A stretch of DNA of 64,000 nt from Phyllobacterium sp. T1293. Lineage in GTDB: Bacteria > Pseudomonadota > Alphaproteobacteria > Rhizobiales > Rhizobiaceae. Location: NCBI RefSeq assembly GCF_020731415.2, contig NZ_CP088276.1, forward strand, positions 124,001-188,000, given 5' to 3'. The translations under genes were made by a program, and so were the position numbers. The stretch's first letter is position 1, and every line of letters starts with the position of its first letter. Positions 1-8,157 of the stretch are shown one piece after another. The notes beneath the pieces are model-generated. The model searched no databases and was not told the DNA's origin. It worked only from the letters and a program-made list of their open reading frames with translations.

Positions 1-2
1 AT

Positions 3-494
3 TCTGCACAATATCTGTCACCCGATCCCATTGGGCTGATCGGCGGTTCGCGTCTGCAAGGATATGTGGCCAATCCTGCCACGCGAGTTGATCCGGTAGG
101 CTTGACTGAGTGTGCCACTCATGTAGGTGAACAACCTCGAGATGCAAATGGTAAGTGGAGTGGTCCCGGCACAAAGCCTGGTGGAGTAGCCGAACTTGCT
201 GTCAAAAATAAGTATACCAATGAAGGTTTTGACTACCATGACCAAGTCTATGCCCGAGTGCCAGGCTCCGACAAATACAGTGTTATAGACGGGGTTGCGG
301 TGAAGGACGGTAGTTTTGTGGCTGTTGAATCCAAACCTGAAGGACGTTCTCTCACACCTCAACAAAGGGAAATTCAGCAAGCCATTCAACAAGGCAAGCC
401 GGTCGAACTATATGGCAAAAATGCCGAACAAATAGCCGGTCTTCCAAAAGATGGTGTCGTCACCTTCGATCGTTACGAAGTTAACAGGTATTGA
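3..494 (+). CDS. RHS-repeat polymorphic toxin, C-terminal end (partial)
   Basis: The reading frame is open from the window edge, so the 5' part of the gene is missing. The first 35 codons carry the RHS core terminus (DPIGLIGGSRLQGYVANP followed by RVDPVGL), the conserved boundary after which polymorphic toxin domains begin. The remaining ~125 residues form a variable tip. They contain an Asp (VIDGVAV) followed by an E-x-K (VAVESK) and then a Gln-rich helix (TPQQREIQQAIQQ), an arrangement compatible with a PD-(D/E)xK restriction-endonuclease-like nuclease. The nuclease call is inferred from this spacing only. A small gene with the features of an immunity partner starts 2 bases after the stop. 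A GTG at 66 could be taken as a start, but the upstream RHS match shows it is internal. Confidence 0.8.
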   Translation, partial: SAQYLSPDPIGLIGGSRLQGYVANPATRVDPVGLTECATHVGEQPRDANGKWSGPGTKPGGVAELAVKNKYTNEGFDYHDQVYARVPGSDKYSVIDGVAVKDGSFVAVESKPEGRSLTPQQREIQQAIQQGKPVELYGKNAEQIAGLPKDGVVTFDRYEVNRY

Positions 495-496
495 TA

Positions 497-1093
497 ATGC
501 TCACAGACCTAGACAGTTTCATGAAGGAAGCAGAGACCTTTGGCTTCACTGCTTCTAAGCCGAACGGGGGCATTTTTCGAAGCAAGGACGGCATAGAATA
601 CGGAATAACGCTGGGTGGACGCGATCAGGTATCTGTGAATTCGGTTTATCTGTACAATTCAGAAATGCTCGATGCGGTTTTTGACATTATCGGTCTGAAA
701 AAACCTAAATCAATTGTTCGCCGAGTGACGTTAGGAAACTCATCCTCGTTGTTTTTTCTTACCGGTGAATATTCCAACATAGTATGTCCGCCCGAGCCCG
801 CTGCATTCAAAAGAACCATCGAAACCATTCACACTGAGCTTGCGGCAAAAGCATCTGACCTTGATGTTCTTTTCGATCTGGCCCTTAAGGAAAGAGACGC
901 CGCCGTCAGGGAGAAAAAGAAGTTCCGGGCGGATATTTTTGAGATACTTGCCAATATTTCTGTGTGCCAGGGGCGTTTTAAGGACGCTGTTGATTTCTGT
1001 GAGGCGTATTACGAGTTTTGCGGCATCAGTAAATCACTTGGAAGCAGCATGGTCAGAGACTTGCTGGCCTACGCAAATGGCAAACTTGTTTGA
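497..1093 (+). CDS. Candidate immunity protein for the RHS toxin
   Basis: A 198-residue soluble protein with no signal peptide or membrane segment. I do not recognise its family. It follows the toxin stop codon by two bases (ATG at 497; a TTG at 491 would overlap the toxin by four bases), so the two genes are almost certainly co-transcribed and coupled. In RHS and CDI systems the gene directly after the toxin tip usually encodes the cognate immunity protein, and that position is the only basis for the functional call. The C-terminal half is rich in charged helices (for example LKERDAAVREKKKFRAD). Confidence 0.6.
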   Translation: MLTDLDSFMKEAETFGFTASKPNGGIFRSKDGIEYGITLGGRDQVSVNSVYLYNSEMLDAVFDIIGLKKPKSIVRRVTLGNSSSLFFLTGEYSNIVCPPEPAAFKRTIETIHTELAAKASDLDVLFDLALKERDAAVREKKKFRADIFEILANISVCQGRFKDAVDFCEAYYEFCGISKSLGSSMVRDLLAYANGKLV

Positions 1094-1112
1094 TCAACGC
1101 GCATAATTTTGT

Positions 1113-1583
1113 CTAGGCTTTTACTGCGCAAATGCCGTCAGACAGGTGAATTGCAGCAAATCGCTGATCAAAATCTGACGCCAGGTCGGCAATAGTGATT
1201 GCGGCGAGCCGATCTCGTAATAGCAGTTCGGCATTTCGCAAGGTGTCGTCAAGCGCCGCGTCAACCGCTTGCTCCACAAGGCATGTCGGGTGATCGGAAG
1301 AGGGGCCAATGGCAAATAGGGCTGGCGCTCCGATTGCCACATAAACGTCCAATAGCGAGATCTCGGCGAGACCCCGCGTTAACTCCCAGCCGCCGCCATG
1401 GCCGTTTTCCGAGCGGACATAACCCTGCTTTTTGAGGCCGGCCATCGTTCGACGAATGACGACGGCATTTGTTCCAAGCATCTGTGCTATGGTCTCGGAT
1501 GTCATGCGTTTCGTGTGACGATCCATGTGTATGAGCACATGAAGCATTCTCGATAGGCGGCTGTCGCGTCTCAATCCCTGCAC
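1113..1583 (-). CDS. Rrf2-family transcriptional regulator
   Basis: A 156-residue winged-helix regulator of the Rrf2 family. The N-terminal half holds the helix-turn-helix (SETIAQMLGTNAVVIRRTMAGL) and a wing with Gly-rich turn (GHGGGWELTRG). The three clustered cysteines used for Fe-S binding in NsrR and IscR are absent; there is one Cys (HPTCLVEQ). It therefore resembles the YwnA-type members that do not hold a cluster. It is divergent from a thioredoxin-reductase-like flavoprotein across ~200 bases that include a perfect dyad, so it probably represses itself and that gene in response to a redox or electrophile signal (inference). Confidence 0.85.
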   Translation of the reverse strand: MQGLRRDSRLSRMLHVLIHMDRHTKRMTSETIAQMLGTNAVVIRRTMAGLKKQGYVRSENGHGGGWELTRGLAEISLLDVYVAIGAPALFAIGPSSDHPTCLVEQAVDAALDDTLRNAELLLRDRLAAITIADLASDFDQRFAAIHLSDGICAVKA

Positions 1584-1631
1584 TCCTTATGTTCAGTCAC
1601 AGCATCCGAAACAAAAGAAGTTACGGGTCTT

Positions 1632-1646
1632 GATCTGAATTAGATC
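1632..1646. promoter_or_regulatory. Candidate Rrf2 operator (dyad)
   Basis: Perfect inverted repeat GATCT-GAATT-AGATC between the divergent Rrf2 and flavoprotein genes, about 49 bases upstream of the Rrf2 start. A second palindrome, ATGAGC-TT-GCTCAT, lies at 1680-1693. Either could be the regulator's site. Assignment is from position and symmetry only. Confidence 0.4.
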
Positions 1647-1784
1647 GTAACATATAAAGTGACAAGAACCAAGAAATGCATGAGCTTGCTCATTCTAAAA
1701 GACACAGGAAATCTTGCGCCAGCATCGTTATGAAGCGAGCATTTTCCAGTGCGGCAGGCTCAGAGATACCAGCGGAGCAGATAA

Positions 1785-2681
1785 ATGAAGTTCGATGTTA
1801 TTGTCGTCGGAGGTAGTTTTGCCGGATTATCGGCAACCATGCAGTTGGCGCGGGCGCGGCGCCGCGTTGCGCTGATTGATGCAGCAGCGCCCCGTAACCG
1901 CTTCACGAAAGCGTCGCATGGATTTCTGGGGCAGGACGGCAAGAGCCCGCACGAAATCGTAGCCACTGGTCGCAGTGAACTTGGCCGCTATCCCACGGTA
2001 AAACTCATCGACGCGGAAGTTGTTTCGGCTGTTGCTGAGGGCGACGTGTTCAATGTGACTTTGAGTGGTGGAGAGGTCCTTCAGGCAGCGCGTTTGGTGC
2101 TGGCGACTGGCATGCGGGACGAATTGCCAGATGTGCCCGGCTTGGACTTGCGCTGGGGGCGTTCCGTTTTTGTTTGCCCCTATTGCGATGGATATGAATA
2201 TGGCGACATGGCGTTGGGGGTTCTGGCAGCGGGTCCGCTCTCGGTACATCAGGCAATGCTCGTGTCGGATTGGGGGCCGACAACCTATTTTACACAAGGG
2301 CTTCATGAGCCAGATGCTGAGGGGCTCGCAGCGCTTTCGGCCCGAGGTGTTCGCATCGAACGCTCTCCCGTGGTCGAATTGCTTGGGCCAGTGCCAACTC
2401 TGGAAGCAATGCGGCTGGCCGATGGTCGTGCGGTTCCTCTGTCAGCCCTGTTTATCGCGCCGCAGACGCATATAGTCAGTGACCTGCCGCATCAACTCGG
2501 CTGCGCTTTGGAAAATGGCCCTAAGGGACCTTACATCAAGGTGGACGATTTCAAGCTCACCTCCGTCAAAGGTGTTTACGCCGCTGGCGACGTTGCAAGT
2601 CCGATGCCGAACGCGACGCTCGCGTCAGCTTCCGGCGTACTGGCAGGCGTCGCGGCGCATCAGTCACTCATTTTCCCATAA
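1785..2681 (+). CDS. NAD(P)/FAD-dependent oxidoreductase, thioredoxin-reductase-like
   Basis: A 298-residue pyridine nucleotide-disulfide oxidoreductase of the small thioredoxin-reductase fold. It has an N-terminal FAD dinucleotide site (VVGGSFAGLSA), a central redox-active CxxC-type motif (VCPYCDGYEYGD, residues ~130-141) and the C-terminal FAD motif (GVYAAGDVASP). Length fits stand-alone TrxR-like proteins. The CPYC motif replaces the CATC of true thioredoxin reductase, so its partner is likely a different disulfide or quinone-type acceptor (inference). It is divergent from the Rrf2 gene, a common pairing that suggests induction by electrophilic or oxidative stress. Confidence 0.85.
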   Translation: MKFDVIVVGGSFAGLSATMQLARARRRVALIDAAAPRNRFTKASHGFLGQDGKSPHEIVATGRSELGRYPTVKLIDAEVVSAVAEGDVFNVTLSGGEVLQAARLVLATGMRDELPDVPGLDLRWGRSVFVCPYCDGYEYGDMALGVLAAGPLSVHQAMLVSDWGPTTYFTQGLHEPDAEGLAALSARGVRIERSPVVELLGPVPTLEAMRLADGRAVPLSALFIAPQTHIVSDLPHQLGCALENGPKGPYIKVDDFKLTSVKGVYAAGDVASPMPNATLASASGVLAGVAAHQSLIFP

Positions 2682-2684
2682 GCC

Positions 2685-3728
2685 TTAGAGCAATGAAGTC
2701 ACCGTTTGGCGTTCGATCAGTTCAACGCCAAGATTGACATGCCTCACACTCATGGATGGGTTAGCGATTTTTTCCTGAAGCATAGAGAAGCCAACTCTCC
2801 CCAATTCCATTCGGTCCACTCGAATGGTCGTTAGAGGAGGGCGGCTGTATAGTGCGATTGGCACGTCATCATAACCAATGACCGAATAAGAACCCGGCAC
2901 TGAATATCCAGACTCTTTCAAGCCCTCCATGACACCAAGAGCGACAAGATCGGTGCTGCAGAAAAAAGCTGTCGTGCCTTCAAGCCGCCCGGCTTTCAAG
3001 GCCTGCTTGATAGCGAGTGCCGCCTCAAAGTCCCGGACGCCTTCTTTACCCAAATCCAGAACATGACGAGCAGGATCAAACTGTATACCTGCTTCTTCTA
3101 TTGCATCCCGAAAGCCGTCCATCCGCCGAACCAGTGATGAGCGATGGGGAAGGGTGACATGCACGATATTTCGGTGTCCGGCATCCAGTAAATGGCACGT
3201 AGCCAACCAACCGGCGGACCTGTTGTCAGGCGTTATACTGCTCAGTCGCATCGAGCGATCCGTGCCGTTGATGATAACGGTCGGAACTTCGCTTTGAACA
3301 ATACGCTCGATAATCTCAGGATAATCGAGTCCGACAAGCAGAATAGCAGTCGTGACATCCTCATCCAGAATTTTGGCAATATCGGATTCTGCTTCAGGCA
3401 GGTCACGGGCAACCAGTCGAACGTTTGCCTCAACGCCCTGGGATTTTGCCTGATCGAGTACCCCTTTGATAACGTCGCTGTAAAACAGCGAGTTGGAGTA
3501 ATACTCTCCTGGGGTAACAACCGTCAGGTCTTTGGATTTGACAATAGATTGTCCGCGTGAAGCGCGGGATTGGTAGCCCATTTCATCGGCGATGCCGATG
3601 ATGCGTCTTCGGCTTTCATCGCCCACACCGGGGCGGTTGTTCAACACCTTTGAAACGGAGGCGACCGACACGCCAGCCGCATCCGCAATATCCTGAAGTG
3701 TAACGGCAGCTTCCGTTTTATCTGTCAT
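2685..3728 (-). CDS. LacI-family transcriptional regulator
   Basis: A 347-residue LacI/PurR-type repressor. The N-terminal headpiece is clear (TLQDIADAAGVSVASVSKVLNN, then the hinge region RRRIIGIADEMGYQ) and is followed by a periplasmic-binding-protein-like sugar domain. It lies downstream of the GH88 gene on the same strand, 57 bases away, and its stop is a few bases from the convergent flavoprotein stop at 2681. The likely role is sugar-responsive control of the GH88 gene and the divergent ABC operon starting near 5.1 kb (inference from position). Confidence 0.9.
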   Translation of the reverse strand: MTDKTEAAVTLQDIADAAGVSVASVSKVLNNRPGVGDESRRRIIGIADEMGYQSRASRGQSIVKSKDLTVVTPGEYYSNSLFYSDVIKGVLDQAKSQGVEANVRLVARDLPEAESDIAKILDEDVTTAILLVGLDYPEIIERIVQSEVPTVIINGTDRSMRLSSITPDNRSAGWLATCHLLDAGHRNIVHVTLPHRSSLVRRMDGFRDAIEEAGIQFDPARHVLDLGKEGVRDFEAALAIKQALKAGRLEGTTAFFCSTDLVALGVMEGLKESGYSVPGSYSVIGYDDVPIALYSRPPLTTIRVDRMELGRVGFSMLQEKIANPSMSVRHVNLGVELIERQTVTSLL

Positions 3729-3785
3729 ATTGTGGTATCCAAACCCAGTTGGGCGGCGAAAGCGTCTGAACTCGATCTATCCCGA

Positions 3786-4970
3786 CTACCAGAAGAAATC
3801 TGTGTGGCCAAGCGAACGCATCAAAGCTTCCATGAAATAGTAGTCGCCATAGGGAAGCATTGTGTCGGAATATCCTGCTGTGACATGCGCCGCGCCATGA
3901 GCAAGAAGCCCCTCAGCTTCAGGGTTTCCGCTGATATCGCAGCTGCGCAGCAGGCCGCTTATCAAACGATCGGCCTGCGATTTCCAGTGGGTGGATTCGG
4001 TCTCGTCACTCAGATCGGCGATTATATAAATGCCGGCGGCCATAATTGCGGCAGCTGAACTGTCCCGTGGGGCCTTTGCGTCTGTTACAGAAAAATCCCA
4101 GACGGGCACATCGTCATTGCCCATCAATGCTACGGCTTTTACCGCCAGTCGCTTTGCAATATCCAGATAGGCGCTGTTTCCCGTTGTGCGTGCGGATTGT
4201 GCAAAACCGTGGATCATCCATGCCTGACCCCGTGACCAGCAGGAGCCGTTGGCAAAACCCTGATGGGTTTCGCCGCGGATTGGTTCACCGGTGACAACAT
4301 CAAATATGAAAGTGTGGAAGCTCGTATCATCCGGTCGTACCAGATATTGGGCAGTCGTCTCCGCATGGCCGTCCGCTGCGTCGCGAAAATCCGCGTTTCC
4401 TGTTTCACTCCATGCCCAGTACAGGAGCGCCAGATTCTGCATTGTATCGGCAATCATACGACCGGCAACGAACTTTGCGCGGGTCATATCCTGCTTGGCG
4501 AGAGCATTCCACGCCTGAATATAGCGTCCACGCGGACAATAGCGTGAAACAAGGCCGCGTGCCGCATCCAGAGCCATATCATGCGCCTCTCCTGAACCAG
4601 TCATGCGCCAGTCCGCAACGCAGCTCAGAGAAAACTGAAATCCAAGATCGTGGTTTTGTGATCGGCGATTGCGCAATATATCCCGGAAAGCCGGGCGCCG
4701 GGCGCGTGCGGCGTTGAGGAAAATCGGATCACCAGTCAGTTGAAGCGCCAACCAGAGCTGCCCCGACATGAAACTGATTACCCAGTCTCCGGGTGCGCAA
4801 TAGGACCACTTGCGATTATCAATCCCAATCTTGGGATTGCGTACCCCGATCACAGGCAAAATTTCGCGAACTTTGCCAATGCACCGCTCCAGAGCGATCT
4901 GATGCTCTGCGCGATTAAGGCTGGCTGGGCGTAAGGCATTCGCGAAATAATTGTCCGTGGGCATCTTCAT
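3786..4970 (-). CDS. Glycoside hydrolase family 88 (unsaturated glucuronyl/galacturonyl hydrolase)
   Basis: A 394-residue (alpha/alpha)6-barrel enzyme of the GH88/GH105 type, which removes the 4,5-unsaturated uronic acid left at the non-reducing end of oligosaccharides by polysaccharide lyases. Two acidic residues match the catalytic aspartates of unsaturated glucuronyl hydrolase: Asp108 (NHDLGFQF) and Asp175 (IADTMQNLALLYWA). Other family motifs are NGSCWSRGQAWMIHGFA and APRDSSAAAI. The start at 4970 is preceded by GGAAAGG at good spacing; an upstream ATG at 5024 lacks a ribosome site. No signal peptide, so it acts in the cytoplasm on imported oligosaccharides. It is divergent from an ABC importer and lies upstream of the LacI gene. 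Confidence 0.9.
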   Translation of the reverse strand: MKMPTDNYFANALRPASLNRAEHQIALERCIGKVREILPVIGVRNPKIGIDNRKWSYCAPGDWVISFMSGQLWLALQLTGDPIFLNAARARRPAFRDILRNRRSQNHDLGFQFSLSCVADWRMTGSGEAHDMALDAARGLVSRYCPRGRYIQAWNALAKQDMTRAKFVAGRMIADTMQNLALLYWAWSETGNADFRDAADGHAETTAQYLVRPDDTSFHTFIFDVVTGEPIRGETHQGFANGSCWSRGQAWMIHGFAQSARTTGNSAYLDIAKRLAVKAVALMGNDDVPVWDFSVTDAKAPRDSSAAAIMAAGIYIIADLSDETESTHWKSQADRLISGLLRSCDISGNPEAEGLLAHGAAHVTAGYSDTMLPYGDYYFMEALMRSLGHTDFFW

Positions 4971-5038
4971 GGGTTTTCCTTTCCAATATGATTTATTTTT
5001 CGCATTAAGCGTAAGTTTCGTCAATTATATTTTTTCGT

Positions 5039-5067
5039 TTGACATTTTTTCGTGAAACATACAGTGT
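5039..5067 (+). promoter_or_regulatory. Candidate promoter of the glycan ABC operon
   Basis: A consensus -35 box TTGACA at 5039-5044 lies between GH88 and the permease gene. The -10 match is poor (CAGTGT at 17-base spacing, or TACAGT at 15). Two TTTTTTCG-type repeats flank the -35 box and may be part of a LacI-family site, but no clean palindrome is visible. A purine-rich ribosome site (AAGGGAGGG) follows at 5102-5110. Confidence 0.35.
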
Positions 5068-5114
5068 TGAGGGGCGGAAACGGGAGTTTCGCAATACATA
5101 TAAGGGAGGGTGAC

Positions 5115-5195
5115 GTGGAGTTTGCGAAAAAACAACGAAAGTTTTTCCTAAAGCTTTCGTGTTCCTATCTCTGGTTGTCGGGCTGTATCCAATGA
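5115..5195 (+). CDS. Possible 26-residue leader ORF coupled to the permease
   Basis: Downstream of a very strong ribosome site (AAGGGAGGG, 4 bases before) a GTG opens a 26-codon frame beginning MEFAKKQRKFF. It ends in a TGA that overlaps the permease ATG as ATGA at 5192-5195, the classic translational-coupling arrangement. An inverted repeat (ACGAAAG 5135-5141, CTTTCGT 5154-5160) lies inside it. Alternatively, the true permease begins here and one base has been lost: adding one T to the T5 run at 5142-5146 joins this basic N-terminus in frame to the hydrophobic segment that follows. I cannot separate the two readings from sequence alone. Confidence 0.4.
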   Translation: MEFAKKQRKFFLKLSCSYLWLSGCIQ

Positions 5196-6097
5196 TTGCA
5201 CGCGGTCTAGCCGGGGCCGGATTTCGCAGGCAGGTTGCGAGTTACAGCTTCCTGATCCCCTGGTTGATCGGGTTCTTTGCGCTTACCGTGGGGCCGATTG
5301 CGACCTCAATCTACCTGTCCTTCACCGATTATGGCCTCATGGCGCCACCCCAGTGGATCGGCATGGAGAACTATATCCGCATCGCTTCCGATGACCCGCG
5401 CTTTTGGACTGCGATGAACGTCACTTTCACATTCGTGCTTTTGTCTGTCCCGCTGAAACTGGCTTTCGCGCTGGCGGTGGCTGTGGCCCTGAACAAGGGC
5501 CTTCGCGGACTCGCGGTGTTCCGGGCGATTTTCTACCTGCCATCGCTGTTGGGCGGCACTGTTGCCATAGCTTTCATGTGGCGGCAGATTTTTTCCCGCG
5601 ATGGTCTTTTGAACCGAGGTCTCGAATATCTCTTTGGATATGATGGGCCCGGCTGGGTTTCGAGCCCGTCAACGGCACTCTATACTCTGGTCTTGCTCGC
5701 AATCTGGCAGTTTGGATCGTCCATGATCATCTTTCTGGCCGGGCTGCGGCAGATCCCTCAGGACATGTACGAGGCTGCAAGCATTGATGGTGCAAGCCGG
5801 GCGCGGCAGTTCTTCAAAATTACCCTGCCTTTGCTGACGCCAGTTATCTTTTTCAATGCGGTGATTCAGACAATCGATGCCTTCAAAGCCTTTACCTCAG
5901 CATTTGTCATAAGCGGCGGCGATGGGGGGCCGATCGACAGCACGCTGTTTTACACGCTCTATTTGTTTCAGGAAGCCTTCGTCAATCTGCATATTGGCTA
6001 CGCCTCGGCACTCGCCTGGATACTCGTCATCATCATTGCATTCTTTACAGCCTTGTCCTTCCTGTCCGCCAGATATTGGGTGCATTACGATGACTGA
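5192..6097 (+). CDS. ABC sugar transporter permease (MalF/UgpA type)
   Basis: An integral membrane permease of a carbohydrate-uptake ABC importer, about 301 residues with six predicted helices. The cytoplasmic EAA loop that docks the ATPase is present (YEAASIDGASRARQFFKITLP). The start is uncertain: ATG 5192 overlaps the upstream leader ORF as ATGA, while GTG 5159 would add 11 hydrophobic residues. The second permease overlaps its 3' end by eight bases. With the neighbouring permease, ATPase and binding protein it forms a complete importer, and the flanking GH88 and DUF2264 genes suggest the cargo is a uronic-acid-containing oligosaccharide (inference). Confidence 0.85.
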   Translation: MIARGLAGAGFRRQVASYSFLIPWLIGFFALTVGPIATSIYLSFTDYGLMAPPQWIGMENYIRIASDDPRFWTAMNVTFTFVLLSVPLKLAFALAVAVALNKGLRGLAVFRAIFYLPSLLGGTVAIAFMWRQIFSRDGLLNRGLEYLFGYDGPGWVSSPSTALYTLVLLAIWQFGSSMIIFLAGLRQIPQDMYEAASIDGASRARQFFKITLPLLTPVIFFNAVIQTIDAFKAFTSAFVISGGDGGPIDSTLFYTLYLFQEAFVNLHIGYASALAWILVIIIAFFTALSFLSARYWVHYDD

Positions 6098-6962
6098 AGC
6101 AAGTTTGTCTCGCGGTCGCCAACAGGGCTTGGTCCATAGCTCAAAGCGCGTTTTCTCGTACTGCCTGCTGACGGCGGCGAGCCTTGTTATGCTTTATCCA
6201 TTGCTGTGGATGGTCTCGAGTTCATTCAAACCGAATGATGAGATTTTCACATCGGTCTCTCTGCTACCGGACAAGATCACACTTGATGCCTATGTGCGCG
6301 GATGGAATGGGTTGAGCGGCGGTTTCGGCAGGCTTTTCTTCAATTCGCTGCTTATTTCCGTTCTGGCTGTTATTGGAAACCTTATCTCCTGTTCACTGGC
6401 AGCCTATGCCTTTACCCGGCTCCGCTTTTTCGGGCGTGACTTCTGGTTTGCCCTGATGCTCGGCACGCTGATCATGCCGCAGCATGCAGTGCTGATACCG
6501 CAATATGTGCTGTTTCTGAAGCTGGGCTGGGTCAACACGATCCTGCCGCTTGTTGTACCAAAGTTTCTGGCAATCGACGCATTTTTCATCTTCCTCATGG
6601 TGCAGTTTTTTCGCGGATTACCGAGAGAATTGGATGAGGCTGCCATTATGGACGGCTGTGGCCCGTGGCGGATCTATTTCAAAATCATCCTGCCGCTATC
6701 GGGCCCTGTCTTGGCCACAGCAGCGGTGTTTTCGTTCATCTGGACGTGGGACGATTTCTTTGCACCTCTTATCTATCTCAATGACATCCAGAACTACACG
6801 GTACAACTCGGCCTGCGTTCCTTTGTCGATTCAACGGCGCAATCGGACTGGAGCGCGCTTTTCGCCATGTCCACTTTGACTGTCTTTCCCATTTTCATTC
6901 TCTTCATCGCGTTTCAGCGATTGTTGATTGAAGGCATTGCCACAACAGGAATGAAACGATGA
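6090..6962 (+). CDS. ABC sugar transporter permease (MalG/UgpE type)
   Basis: A 290-residue second permease of the same importer. It starts at ATG 6090, eight bases inside the first permease gene, which indicates coupling. Longer in-frame starts run antisense to nothing useful and lie deep inside the first permease, so they are rejected. The EAA motif is seen as LDEAAIMDGCGPWRIYFKIILP-like sequence around residues 180-200, and the N-terminal helix (YCLLTAASLVMLYPLLW) is typical of MalG-type subunits. Confidence 0.9.
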   Translation: MTEASLSRGRQQGLVHSSKRVFSYCLLTAASLVMLYPLLWMVSSSFKPNDEIFTSVSLLPDKITLDAYVRGWNGLSGGFGRLFFNSLLISVLAVIGNLISCSLAAYAFTRLRFFGRDFWFALMLGTLIMPQHAVLIPQYVLFLKLGWVNTILPLVVPKFLAIDAFFIFLMVQFFRGLPRELDEAAIMDGCGPWRIYFKIILPLSGPVLATAAVFSFIWTWDDFFAPLIYLNDIQNYTVQLGLRSFVDSTAQSDWSALFAMSTLTVFPIFILFIAFQRLLIEGIATTGMKR

Positions 6963-7017
6963 TGCATATCGATCCAGCACCATTCGCCCCTGTGCGTTGT
7001 ATTTCAGGAAGTTCAAA

Positions 7018-8100
7018 ATGATAAATCTTGCACTTAAAGATGTCGTCAAGCGCTTCGGAGCAATCGAAGTCATCAACGGTGTCAATCTTGAAATCAACAA
7101 AGGCGAATTTGTTGTCTTTGTCGGGCCTTCCGGATGCGGCAAATCCACCTTGCTTCGCATGATAGCTGGTCTGGAGCCCATCAGTGGCGGTGAGCTTGTC
7201 ATTGATGATGCCGTCGTGAACAACGTCCCGCCATCAGAGCGTGGAATCGCGATGGTTTTCCAGTCCTATGCGCTCTATCCGCATATGAGTGTTTACAAGA
7301 ATATGGCATTTGGATTGGAGACTGCCGGTCTGCCACGCAAAGATATAAAGGTGCGCGTGGAAAAGGCCGCCGATATTCTTCAGATCGGCCATCTCCTTGA
7401 TCGCAAACCGAAAGCCCTGTCGGGTGGGCAGCGCCAGCGCGTTGCAATTGGGCGCGCCATCGTTCGCGAGCCAAACATTTTTCTGTTCGACGAACCCCTG
7501 TCCAACCTTGATGCGGAACTTCGCGTACAGACGCGCGTCGAAATCGCAAAGCTTCACAAGGAGATCGGCGCCACAATGATCTACGTGACGCATGATCAGG
7601 TTGAAGCCATGACCTTGGCGGATCGCATCGTTGTCCTGCGAAGTGGCAACATCGAACAATGCGGACGGCCGCTTGATCTCTACAACAAGCCTGCAAACCG
7701 ATTCATAGCAGGCTTTATCGGTAGTCCGAAAATGAACTTTCTTGACGTTACGTTCTCAGAGCGCCGACCCCAAGGGTCGGCCTTTGAGCTTGCAGCTGCA
7801 GAAATCGTCGTGAAGACATTGGAGGGCATTCGTGCCGGGACAAAAGCTGTTCTCGGTGTCCGGCCAGAACACATCACGACGGGAAGGGAAGCCGACGTGA
7901 ACCTCGGAACGCTGACTGTAAGTCATGTGGAGCAGCTGGGTGGCCAGACATTGGCCTATGGCCGGCTCGGAGATGACCAAAGTTTGACCATCGTGCTCGA
8001 AGGTCAAAGGGCAATCGCCGCGAATGATACCTTGGATGTCGGTATCGCTCACGAGTATTGCCATCTTTTCGGGGAGGACGGCAACCGCCTGAACGATTGA
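7018..8100 (+). CDS. ABC transporter ATP-binding protein (UgpC/MalK type)
   Basis: A 360-residue ATPase for sugar import. Walker A is GPSGCGKST, the Q-loop lies in MVFQSYALYPHM, the signature is LSGGQRQRVAIGRA, Walker B is IFLFDEPLSNLDAELR and the switch His is in YVTHDQVEAMTLADR. A C-terminal OB-fold (TOBE) domain of ~120 residues follows, as in MalK and UgpC. The start at 7018 is preceded by AGGAAG; an upstream TTG at 6997 is less likely. It is the third gene of the importer operon, 55 bases after the permease pair. Confidence 0.92.
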   Translation: MINLALKDVVKRFGAIEVINGVNLEINKGEFVVFVGPSGCGKSTLLRMIAGLEPISGGELVIDDAVVNNVPPSERGIAMVFQSYALYPHMSVYKNMAFGLETAGLPRKDIKVRVEKAADILQIGHLLDRKPKALSGGQRQRVAIGRAIVREPNIFLFDEPLSNLDAELRVQTRVEIAKLHKEIGATMIYVTHDQVEAMTLADRIVVLRSGNIEQCGRPLDLYNKPANRFIAGFIGSPKMNFLDVTFSERRPQGSAFELAAAEIVVKTLEGIRAGTKAVLGVRPEHITTGREADVNLGTLTVSHVEQLGGQTLAYGRLGDDQSLTIVLEGQRAIAANDTLDVGIAHEYCHLFGEDGNRLND

Positions 8101-8157
8101 GATCGGATAGGGAGGCCGCAGTATCAAAGCATTTTGATCGCAATGATGGAGGAGCAA

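Noticed and set aside
18..392. A 124-codon minus-strand frame at the window start
   Set aside because: Antisense to the RHS C-terminus, whose frame is supported by the conserved RHS core motif.
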